Source of the DNA: Rhodoferax sp.
GTDB lineage: Bacteria; Pseudomonadota; Gammaproteobacteria; Burkholderiales; Burkholderiaceae_C
Direction of reading: 5' to 3'
Assembly (NCBI GenBank): GCA_024235935.1
Contig: JACKLL010000010.1
Location: 103,215-167,214, forward strand
DNA length: 64,000 nucleotides
The position numbers and the translations under genes are program-made. The notes beneath the pieces were generated by a model that had not been told where the DNA came from, searched no databases, and saw nothing but the letters and a program-made list of their open reading frames with translations. Below are positions 17,924 through 25,536 of the stretch, in pieces (the first letter of the stretch is position 1; each line of letters opens with the position of its first letter).

Positions 17924-18670
17924 ATGAGTTGCACCGCCATCATCCTGGCGGCGGGGCGCGGTGAACGCATGCGGCCGCTGACCGACCATTGCCCCAAACC
18001 GCTGCTGCAGGTTCGCGGCAAGCCGCTGATGCAATGGCCCCTGGAGGCATTGGCGCGGGCTGGTGTGTCGGATGTCATGGTCAACACCGCCTGGCTGGGC
18101 GCGCAGATTCCCGCATTCTTCGGCGACCGGTTCACGCCCGCCACGACGCAACAAGCCACTGGCGCCGCGGTGCGGATGCACTATTCCGACGAGGGTCGCG
18201 ATTTTGGTGCGGCGCTGGAGACGGCGGGGGGCATCGTGCGGGCACTGCCGCAATTGGCAGATCCGTTCTGGGTGCTGGCTGGCGACGTCTTCGCGCCGGA
18301 CTTCGTGTTTTCCATGGCGGCGCTGAACGACTTTCGCGCCAGCGGCAAGCTGGCGCAGATCTGGCTGGTGCCGAATCCGCCACACAACCCGGGTGGCGAT
18401 TTCGGCCTGACCGACGAGGGGCTGGCCAGCAACGAGGCCACCTCCCGCCTGACGTACAGCACGGTGGGCCTGTACCGCCACGCTTTTTTTGCGCCGCCTT
18501 ACTGTGACATCGTGGCGGGCAACCCGCACGGTACCAAGTCGCCCCTGGCGCCGATGCTGCGAATGGCAACAGGTCAGCGGCTGGTCAGCGCCCGGCGATA
18601 CACTGGCCTTTGGGTGGACGTCGGTACGCCGCAGCGGCTGGCCCAACTCAACCAGGTTCCCGACTCCTGA
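17924..18670 (+). CDS. murU: NTP transferase family protein, probable N-acetylmuramate alpha-1-phosphate uridylyltransferase
   Basis: A 248-residue sugar-1-phosphate nucleotidyltransferase. The N-terminal signature AIILAAGRGERMRPLTDHCPKPLL is the nucleotide-binding loop, and VLAGDVFAPD holds a metal-binding aspartate. Its size and motifs match MurU, which makes UDP-N-acetylmuramate in the cell-wall recycling route that bypasses fosfomycin. The partner kinase AmgK is present in this window but about 15 kb away (33.9-35.0 kb), whereas in Pseudomonas the two genes are adjacent. The start chosen (MSCTAIILAAG) lies 244 bases from the divergent tkt start. The gene is 10 bases upstream of pepP. Confidence 0.82.
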   Translation: MSCTAIILAAGRGERMRPLTDHCPKPLLQVRGKPLMQWPLEALARAGVSDVMVNTAWLGAQIPAFFGDRFTPATTQQATGAAVRMHYSDEGRDFGAALETAGGIVRALPQLADPFWVLAGDVFAPDFVFSMAALNDFRASGKLAQIWLVPNPPHNPGGDFGLTDEGLASNEATSRLTYSTVGLYRHAFFAPPYCDIVAGNPHGTKSPLAPMLRMATGQRLVSARRYTGLWVDVGTPQRLAQLNQVPDS

Positions 18671-18680
18671 GCATCCAACC

Positions 18681-20066
18681 ATGACGTATTCGATCCATCA
18701 GCAGCGGCGCGCCCAACTGGCGCGCCAGCTCGGCGCCCAAGGCATCGCCATTGTTCCAACTGCGCTGGAGCACCCGCGCAACCGGGACAGCGACTATCTG
18801 TACCGCCATGACAGCTATTTCTACTACCTGAGCGGATTCACCGAGCCGCAGGCCTGGCTGGTCATCACTGGCGACGGCAAGACCACGCTGTTCTGCCAGC
18901 CCAAGGACCTGGAGCGGGAAATCTGGGACGGATACCGCCTGGGTCCGGCCGATGCGCCGCAGCGCCTGGGCGTGGATGCCGCGTTCTCCGTGACCGAACT
19001 CGATGCGCAGCTGCCGCGCCTGCTCGATGGCCGCGATGTGGTCTGGTATCCGTTTGGCACCCACAAGGGCCTGGAGACCCGGATCGATGGCTGGCTGACC
19101 GGCCTGCGGGCCCGGGTGCGCTTCGGTGCGCTGGTGCCGGGGCAGCAAAGCGACCTGTGCAGCCTGCTCGATGAGATGCGGCTGGTCAAGGACGCAACGG
19201 AACTCGCCACCATGCGCCGCGCTGCGCAGATCAGCGCTGGGGCCCATATCCGTGCGATGCAGCTGTCGGCGCGCATGTTGCGCGAAGGCAAGGACGTGCG
19301 CGAATACCACCTGGACGCCGAACTGCTGCACGAATTCCGGCGCCACGGCTCGCAATACCCGGCCTATGGCTCCATCGTGGCGGCAGGCGCCAACGCCTGT
19401 GTGCTGCATTACCGTGCCGACACCGCGCCGATCCGCGATGGCGAACTGGTGCTGATCGACGCCGGTTGCGAGCTCGACGGATACGCCAGCGACATCACCC
19501 GCACCTTTCCGGCCAACGGCCGTTTCACCGGTCCGCAGCGCGCCTTGTATGAGCTGGTGCTGGCCAGCCAGGAGGCTGCGGTGGCGGCTACCCGTGGCGG
19601 TGCCCGTTTCACCGATCCGCACGAGGCCAGCGTCCAGGTGCTGGCCCAGGGCATGCTCGACCTCGGCCTGCTCGACGCCAACAAGGTCGGCACGCTGGAG
19701 GATGTCATCGACAAGCGTGCCTATTTCCAGTTCTACATGCACCGCACCGGCCACTGGCTGGGCATGGACGTGCACGATTGCGGCGCCTACCTCGAGCCCG
19801 GCGAGCTGGGCCAGGTGAGTAGCCGCAAGGACGCACTCACGGGTGAGACCATCGTCAACCGTCCGGCCCGCATCCTGCGTCCCGGCATGGTGCTGACGAT
19901 CGAGCCGGGCATCTATGTGCGTCCCGCCGAAGGGGTGCCGGAACAATTTCACAACATCGGCATTCGCATCGAGGACGACGCAGTCGTCACGGCCGACGGC
20001 TGCGAGCTGATCAGCCGCGGTGTTCCGGTAGGCGCGTCCGAGATTGAAGCGCTGATGCGCGACTGA
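18681..20066 (+). CDS. pepP: Xaa-Pro aminopeptidase (aminopeptidase P)
   Basis: A 461-residue metallopeptidase (EC 3.4.11.9), close to the usual 440. The N-terminal domain contains YLYRHDSYFYYLSGFTEPQA. The C-terminal pita-bread domain has the dinuclear metal ligands in LIDAGCELDGYASDITRTFP (two Asp), MHRTGHWLGMDVHD (His), EPGIYV (Glu) and GIRIEDDA (Glu). It removes N-terminal residues that precede proline and acts in the cytoplasm. It starts 10 bases after the murU-like gene and is followed 18 bases later by a dioxygenase gene. In many betaproteobacteria ubiH follows pepP, but that is not the case here. Confidence 0.95.
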   Translation: MTYSIHQQRRAQLARQLGAQGIAIVPTALEHPRNRDSDYLYRHDSYFYYLSGFTEPQAWLVITGDGKTTLFCQPKDLEREIWDGYRLGPADAPQRLGVDAAFSVTELDAQLPRLLDGRDVVWYPFGTHKGLETRIDGWLTGLRARVRFGALVPGQQSDLCSLLDEMRLVKDATELATMRRAAQISAGAHIRAMQLSARMLREGKDVREYHLDAELLHEFRRHGSQYPAYGSIVAAGANACVLHYRADTAPIRDGELVLIDAGCELDGYASDITRTFPANGRFTGPQRALYELVLASQEAAVAATRGGARFTDPHEASVQVLAQGMLDLGLLDANKVGTLEDVIDKRAYFQFYMHRTGHWLGMDVHDCGAYLEPGELGQVSSRKDALTGETIVNRPARILRPGMVLTIEPGIYVRPAEGVPEQFHNIGIRIEDDAVVTADGCELISRGVPVGASEIEALMRD

Positions 20067-20084
20067 AGCGCGCGCAGGCTCGCC

Positions 20085-20921
20085 ATGTCCGAAGCGCTTG
20101 CGCAGCAGTACCGGGAACAGGGCTTCCTGGTATTGCCGGGCTTTCGCAGCCCAAGCGCGATCGCCGAATTGCGCCAGCGGGCGGATGCGTTGATAGAGGC
20201 GTTTGACCCGGCCGGCGTGCACCCGGTATTCACCACCCGGGAACAGCAGCGCCAGGTGGATGATTATTTCCTGGGCTCGGCACAGACCATCCGCTGCTTC
20301 TTCGAGGAAGAGGCATTTGACGCCCAGGGGCAGTTGCGCCAGCCCAAGGCGCGGTCCATCAACAAGATCGGCCACGCGCTGCACGACCTGGATCCGGTGT
20401 TCGACCGGTTCTCCCGCGGCGCCGACCTGGCGGCACTGGCGGGCGTGCTGGGACTGGAGCGGCCTTTGCTGTGGCAGTCGATGGTGATCTGCAAGCAGCC
20501 GGGCATCGGAGGCGAGGTGCGCTGGCACCAGGACGCGACCTTCTTCGAAACCACGCCGATCAGCGTCACCACGTTCTGGTTCGCGCTGGAGGATGCCCAC
20601 AGAGGAAATGGCTGCCTGTGGGTGCAGGCCGCCGGCCATCGCGGGCCGCTGCGCGAGCGCTTCGTGCGGCGCGGTGACATCGCCACCATCGAGGCGCTGG
20701 ACGCGACGCCCTGGCCGGAACTGGACGAAGCGGTTCCGGTCGAGGTGGCGGCCGGAACACTGGTCGTGCTGCATGGCCTGCTGCCCCATTACAGTGCCGC
20801 CAATCGGTCGGCCCGCTCCCGGTACGCCTATACCTTGCATGCCACCGATGCGCGAACCATCTATTCGCCGCAGAATTGGTTACAGCGCGATGCGGGTTTG
20901 CCGCCACGCGGATTCGTGTGA
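20085..20921 (+). CDS. Phytanoyl-CoA dioxygenase (PhyH) family protein
   Basis: A 278-residue non-haem iron(II)/2-oxoglutarate-dependent oxygenase. The iron-binding facial triad is visible: H148 and D150 in GGEVRWHQDATFF, and H235 in LHGLLPHYSAANRS, followed by an arginine-rich RSARSRYAYT that would bind 2-oxoglutarate. The N-terminus (YREQGFLVLPGF) is typical of the family. It most resembles PhyH-domain-containing proteins that hydroxylate small molecules; the substrate is unknown. It lies 18 bases after pepP and 31 bases before the LysM-FecR gene, so it is probably in the same transcript. Confidence 0.85.
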   Translation: MSEALAQQYREQGFLVLPGFRSPSAIAELRQRADALIEAFDPAGVHPVFTTREQQRQVDDYFLGSAQTIRCFFEEEAFDAQGQLRQPKARSINKIGHALHDLDPVFDRFSRGADLAALAGVLGLERPLLWQSMVICKQPGIGGEVRWHQDATFFETTPISVTTFWFALEDAHRGNGCLWVQAAGHRGPLRERFVRRGDIATIEALDATPWPELDEAVPVEVAAGTLVVLHGLLPHYSAANRSARSRYAYTLHATDARTIYSPQNWLQRDAGLPPRGFV

Positions 20922-20952
20922 TCATGACAAGGTCATAGTCAGGATGCTCCCC

Positions 20953-22593
20953 ATGCGTATTCGCCTTTTTGTCATCGCCGGCCTGATGGCGGTTGCGGGT
21001 GTTGGCCATGCGGCCGAAGAATTCATCTATACCGTGCAGCCGGGGGACCATCCATGGAACATCGCGCAGCGCTATTTGCGGGACACCACCGATGCGCTGC
21101 GGCTGACGCGCCTGAACCGCATCACGAATGACCGCACGGTGCCGCCCGGAACCCGGCTGCGCATTCCCGCGCAATGGCTCAAGCTCGAGGCCACGGCAGT
21201 GCGGCTGATGGCCTTGCATGGTGAGGCGACGATCACCCGGGGCGATGGCGCCAGCCGGGCGGCCCGTTCCGGCGAAGACGTGGCGGCCGGTTCGCGGGTG
21301 CGCACGGGTGAGCGCTCCAGCGTGATGCTGGTTTTTGAAGACGGGTCCCGCGTGCTGATGCGCCAGGCCTCCGAACTGCGGGTGGTGCGCTCGGACAAGC
21401 GCGCGCTCGGCGGCGGTGTGCTGGTGACGCTGGAGCTGGTGCGGGGCGGGCTCGAGAACATGGTCATACCGCGTACCAGCCCTGACAACCGTTTCGAGAT
21501 CCGTTCGCCGGCTGCAGTGGCGGCGGTGCGTGGTACGCGTTTCCGCGTGAATGCCGGTGACGACCGCACCTGGACCGAAGTCCTGGAAGGTGCGGTGGAT
21601 GTCGACAATCCCGCAGGCCAGGTACAGGCCAGGGCCGGCCAGGGAACGGTCGCCCAGTTGGGCCGTGCGCCACAGCCGCCCGAACCTCTGCTTGCCGCGC
21701 CCGACCTCTCGGCGCTGCCGTCCCGGCTGGAGCGGCTGCCGATCGACTGGCCACTGGCGCCGGTGCCCGGCGCGGTGCGATACCGGACGCAGCTGGCGCC
21801 GGATGCCGGCTTTACGACCATCGTGTCGGACGAAGTGAGCGCGGCGCCGCGGGCCCGGGTGCTCGATATTGCCGATGACAACTATGTGATGCGGGTGCTG
21901 CCCATTGCCGCAGATGGGCTCGAAGGGGTTGCGGCCGAACGCCCGGTGCAGGTGTATGCAAGGCCGGTGGCGCCGCTGCTGATCAGCCCACCACCGGCCG
22001 CCGAGACCACGATGGTCCGACCGCAGTTTCGCTGGACGCAGCCCGATGCCGGCTGGAGCTATCGGCTTGAGCTTCGGCGCTCGGAAGATCTGTCCGTGGC
22101 ACCGCTGCATGTGCAGACCAGCAGCAGCGCCAACGGCACGGCGCTGGACATCGACCTGACGCCGGGCCGGTATTTCTGGCGGGTCGCATCGGTCGTGCCT
22201 GCGACAGGCCGGCAGGGGCCGTGGGGAGACTTGCAGGCGTTTCGCCGTGTGCTGCCAAGCCCTGAAATGGAGCCGGCGCAGGTCGAGCCTGGCCATGTGA
22301 CGGTGCGCTGGCCTGCGCTGCCCCATGCGCGGGCCTACGATCTGCAACTGGCGCGCGACGACGGTTTCGAGCAACCGCTGCTCGACGTCCGCCCCGCGGC
22401 GGTGCAGTACCAGATACCGAGCCTGGCGCCGGGAAGCTACCGCTTGCGGCTGCGGTCGGTCAGCGAGGATGGTTTTGCCGGCCCCTGGGGCCAGGTACAG
22501 TCCTTCGTGGTGCCCGAGCCCGCCCCGCCTGAGCCGAACCCGTGGCGCAAGCTGCTGCTGGTGTTGCCCGTGCTGGTGATCCTGGGCCTATGA
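20953..22593 (+). CDS. Secreted LysM-FecR domain protein with fibronectin-like repeats
   Basis: A 546-residue exported protein. A signal peptide (MRIRLFVIAGLMAVAGVGHA) is followed by a LysM domain (FIYTVQPGDHPWNIAQRYL to about residue 65). A FecR domain comes next (about 75-205, with VRGTRFRVN), then several beta-rich repeats up to a C-terminal hydrophobic stretch (LLLVLPVLVILGL) that could anchor it. The ATG at 20953 has an AGGA 8 bases upstream; an ATG at 20944 is also in frame. FecR-LysM proteins are often encoded beside CHASE2 signalling proteins. Here the stop overlaps the start of a CHASE2-GGDEF-EAL gene, so a periplasmic sensing partnership is plausible (inference). Confidence 0.85.
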   Translation: MRIRLFVIAGLMAVAGVGHAAEEFIYTVQPGDHPWNIAQRYLRDTTDALRLTRLNRITNDRTVPPGTRLRIPAQWLKLEATAVRLMALHGEATITRGDGASRAARSGEDVAAGSRVRTGERSSVMLVFEDGSRVLMRQASELRVVRSDKRALGGGVLVTLELVRGGLENMVIPRTSPDNRFEIRSPAAVAAVRGTRFRVNAGDDRTWTEVLEGAVDVDNPAGQVQARAGQGTVAQLGRAPQPPEPLLAAPDLSALPSRLERLPIDWPLAPVPGAVRYRTQLAPDAGFTTIVSDEVSAAPRARVLDIADDNYVMRVLPIAADGLEGVAAERPVQVYARPVAPLLISPPPAAETTMVRPQFRWTQPDAGWSYRLELRRSEDLSVAPLHVQTSSSANGTALDIDLTPGRYFWRVASVVPATGRQGPWGDLQAFRRVLPSPEMEPAQVEPGHVTVRWPALPHARAYDLQLARDDGFEQPLLDVRPAAVQYQIPSLAPGSYRLRLRSVSEDGFAGPWGQVQSFVVPEPAPPEPNPWRKLLLVLPVLVILGL

Positions 22594-25448
22594 ACCCGCC
22601 CGGCCACGGCACGTCGCTGCAGACCGGTTCCATGGTCCATTGGCGGCAGACGCCGTGGTCACGCCTGCTGGTCCCGATGTGGACGGCACTTGCCGTCGTT
22701 GCCCTGCTGACCTGGGGCAGACCCGCCGCCGTCGCTCGGTTGGACCTGCTGGCATACGACGTCATGTTGCCGTCGCATCCGCGTGCGGCCGATGCTGCGG
22801 TGGTTCTGGCGATCGACGATGAGAGCCTGGCCCGGCTGGGTCGATGGCCGTGGCCACGCGCGGTGCATGCGCAGTTGCTGGACCGGCTTGCTGAGGCGGG
22901 CGTGCCGGTGGTCGGATTCACGGTCTTGTTTTCGGAGCCCGAGGCGGGTGGCGGCGCGGACGACGGGGCGCTGGCACGGTCGATGCGACGCCAGGGTGGC
23001 GTGGTCCTTCCGCTGGCGCCGCTGCAACAGGTCGATGGCACCATCGTCAATGGCCTGCCGACACCCGTGTTGCGTGCCGCCGCGGCCCGGCTGGGCCATG
23101 TGGATGCCGAGATCGATCTGGACGGCCAGGTGCGTCGCATCTATCTGCAGGCAGGTGCCGGCACGGCGCAGTTTCCCGCTTTTGCCCTGGCCTTGCTGCA
23201 GCAGTATCGACCGCAAGGGGTTCCCGCGGTGCTGTCGGGTTTGCGCGCCGCATCGGGTGCGCCGTCTGCGGACAGTGCCATGCGGTGGCTGCGCGACTTC
23301 GAAGTCCTGCTTCCCCGCACGGACCGTGCCGAGCCCATCAGCATTGCCAGACTGCTGGATACACCTGACCTGTTGCAGCAGTTGCGCGGGCGCCTGGTGA
23401 TCGTCGGCGTGTCTGCGTCCGGACTCGGAGGCGAACTGGCCTCTCCGTTGGCGGGCACACGGTCCAACATGCCGGCGGTTCAGTTGCACGCGCAGGCCTT
23501 TGATGCCCTGCGCGCCGGCACGCTGATCGTCCCGGCATCGCCAGGCGCATTCATGGTGTTCGGTTTTGCACTTTGCGGTGCGCCCTTGCTATGGTCGGTT
23601 GCCGGTCGCAGGCGCTTGCATCCCTGGTGGATGGCGGGTACGGTCGTGGCCCCCGTGATGGTCAGCGCGGCGCTGTTGTACGGTTTGCAGATCTGGTTTG
23701 CGCCGTTTGCGAGCACGCTCGCTCTGGTGGTGGCCGCAGGAGTCTGGCTGGGTGCACATATGCGCGAGAACAGCCGCAGCCTGATCCGGACACAGCAGCA
23801 TGCCAAGGCCACGCTGGAGGCCATTGGCGACGGCGTCATTGCCGTCAACATGCATTCGAGCGTCGTGTATGCGAATCCGGTGGCCCTGGAACAGATGGGT
23901 GCAGGCGAGCTGGTCGGCAAGCCGTTGGCAAGTGCGCTGCGACTGGATACCGACAGCCTGGCGATGCTGGGTGCGGCAGTGGATGAATGCCTGCACCGCG
24001 CCCGCGAAGTGCGCCCGGAGCATTTCCTGTGCCTGCCCTCTGTCGACGATGCGAATCGCAGCTTGCGCGCCAGTGTCAGCCCCTTGCGCGACCCGGACAA
24101 TCGGCTCGAAGGCGCGGTCATCGTGATGTCGGACGTCACCGACACCGTGGCCAGTGCCAACCGGCTGCGCCATGCCGCGACCCACGATGCCCTGACCGGC
24201 CTGCCAAATCGCACCATGCTGCACGAGCGCCTGAGCCTGGCACTGGCGCGCACACAGCGGATTTCCAGCACGATTGCCATTCTCTTTCTGGACCTGGACC
24301 GGTTCAAGCGCATCAACGACAGCCTGGGCCACAGCCATGGCGATGAAGTGCTCAAGGAGACGGCGCGCCGTCTCAGTGCGATCTGCCGCAGCACCGACTT
24401 CGTCGTGCGCTGGGGTGGCGACGAGTTCGTGGTCGTGATGGAGGATGTGTCGGGCCCCGAGGCCGTGGCGGCCACAGCCTCCAAGTTGATTGGTGCGCTG
24501 GGCGAGGACGTCGACGTCCATGGCGTGCGCGTGACCAGCAATTGCAGTGTCGGCATCGCGCTGGCGCCACAGGACGGCATCGATATCGATGGCCTGCTGG
24601 CCAAGGCCGATACGGCGATGTACCGGGCCAAGTCGCATCCCGATGCGGGATTCCACTTCTATTCGTCGGAGCTGAAGGTCTGGACGCGTGAGCGACTGGC
24701 GCTCGAGGTGGAGTTGCGTCACGCCCTGCGCGAGGATCAGTTCGAGCTGCACTACCAGCCGCAGTTTCGGCTGAATGACGGCGCGCTGGTCGGTTTCGAG
24801 GCCTTGCTGCGCTGGCGGCGCGCGCCGGACGCGCTGGTGCCGCCGGCGGAATTCATCGGCGTCGCAGAGGAGTCCGGGCTGATCGTCGAGATCGGCGCCT
24901 GGGTGGTCTCGCGCGCCACCGACGATATTGCAAAGTGGATCGCCGACGGTCTTCAGGCCATGCCGGTGGCGGTAAACGTGTCCGCGCGCCAGTGCGTCAA
25001 CCGCAACATTGTCGAGGTCGTGCGATCGGCACTGGAAAATTCACGCATTCCGCCGGCACTGCTGAAACTGGAGCTGACGGAGACCACCGCCATGACCGAC
25101 GCGGCGCGGGTGATCGAGTTGCTGGGTGAAATCAGCGCCATGGGTGTGCGGATCTCCGTGGACGATTTCGGAACCGGGTACTCGTCGCTGGCCTATCTCA
25201 AGCGCTTTCCGATCAGCGAGCTCAAGATCGACCGCTCCTTCGTGCAGGACGTCACGACCGATGCGGAGGATGCGGCCATTGTTCGCGCGACCATCGTGCT
25301 GGCGCACGAGCTGGGCATTCAGGTGGTCGCCGAAGGTGTCGAGAACGACGCGCAAAAGGCCTTCCTGCTCGCACAGTCCTGTGACATCGTGCAGGGCTTT
25401 CTGTGTGGCCGGCCGCAACCGCTGAGCGCCACGACGCCACTGCTGTAG
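22590..25448 (+). CDS. CHASE2-PAS-GGDEF-EAL signalling protein (diguanylate cyclase/phosphodiesterase)
   Basis: A 952-residue membrane protein. An N-terminal helix (about 25-45) leads to a periplasmic CHASE2 domain (to about 310), then three transmembrane helices, a PAS domain, a GGDEF domain and an EAL domain. The cyclase motif GGDEF is intact at 609-613. The EAL motif begins at E737, with LELTET, DDFGTGYSSL, KIDRSF and VVAEGVEN also present, so both activities may be functional. It makes and/or breaks cyclic di-GMP in response to an outside signal. The start overlaps the LysM-FecR stop (ATGA), which implies translational coupling. Confidence 0.95.
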   Translation: MNPPGHGTSLQTGSMVHWRQTPWSRLLVPMWTALAVVALLTWGRPAAVARLDLLAYDVMLPSHPRAADAAVVLAIDDESLARLGRWPWPRAVHAQLLDRLAEAGVPVVGFTVLFSEPEAGGGADDGALARSMRRQGGVVLPLAPLQQVDGTIVNGLPTPVLRAAAARLGHVDAEIDLDGQVRRIYLQAGAGTAQFPAFALALLQQYRPQGVPAVLSGLRAASGAPSADSAMRWLRDFEVLLPRTDRAEPISIARLLDTPDLLQQLRGRLVIVGVSASGLGGELASPLAGTRSNMPAVQLHAQAFDALRAGTLIVPASPGAFMVFGFALCGAPLLWSVAGRRRLHPWWMAGTVVAPVMVSAALLYGLQIWFAPFASTLALVVAAGVWLGAHMRENSRSLIRTQQHAKATLEAIGDGVIAVNMHSSVVYANPVALEQMGAGELVGKPLASALRLDTDSLAMLGAAVDECLHRAREVRPEHFLCLPSVDDANRSLRASVSPLRDPDNRLEGAVIVMSDVTDTVASANRLRHAATHDALTGLPNRTMLHERLSLALARTQRISSTIAILFLDLDRFKRINDSLGHSHGDEVLKETARRLSAICRSTDFVVRWGGDEFVVVMEDVSGPEAVAATASKLIGALGEDVDVHGVRVTSNCSVGIALAPQDGIDIDGLLAKADTAMYRAKSHPDAGFHFYSSELKVWTRERLALEVELRHALREDQFELHYQPQFRLNDGALVGFEALLRWRRAPDALVPPAEFIGVAEESGLIVEIGAWVVSRATDDIAKWIADGLQAMPVAVNVSARQCVNRNIVEVVRSALENSRIPPALLKLELTETTAMTDAARVIELLGEISAMGVRISVDDFGTGYSSLAYLKRFPISELKIDRSFVQDVTTDAEDAAIVRATIVLAHELGIQVVAEGVENDAQKAFLLAQSCDIVQGFLCGRPQPLSATTPLL

Positions 25449-25536
25449 CGCAGGCCTACAATTTCAATCCCTGATTCGCGTGTTGGCCGTTGCAGAAGGC
25501 TTGCCGCACATTGCCCGAGACGGCAGGAGTTTGTGT

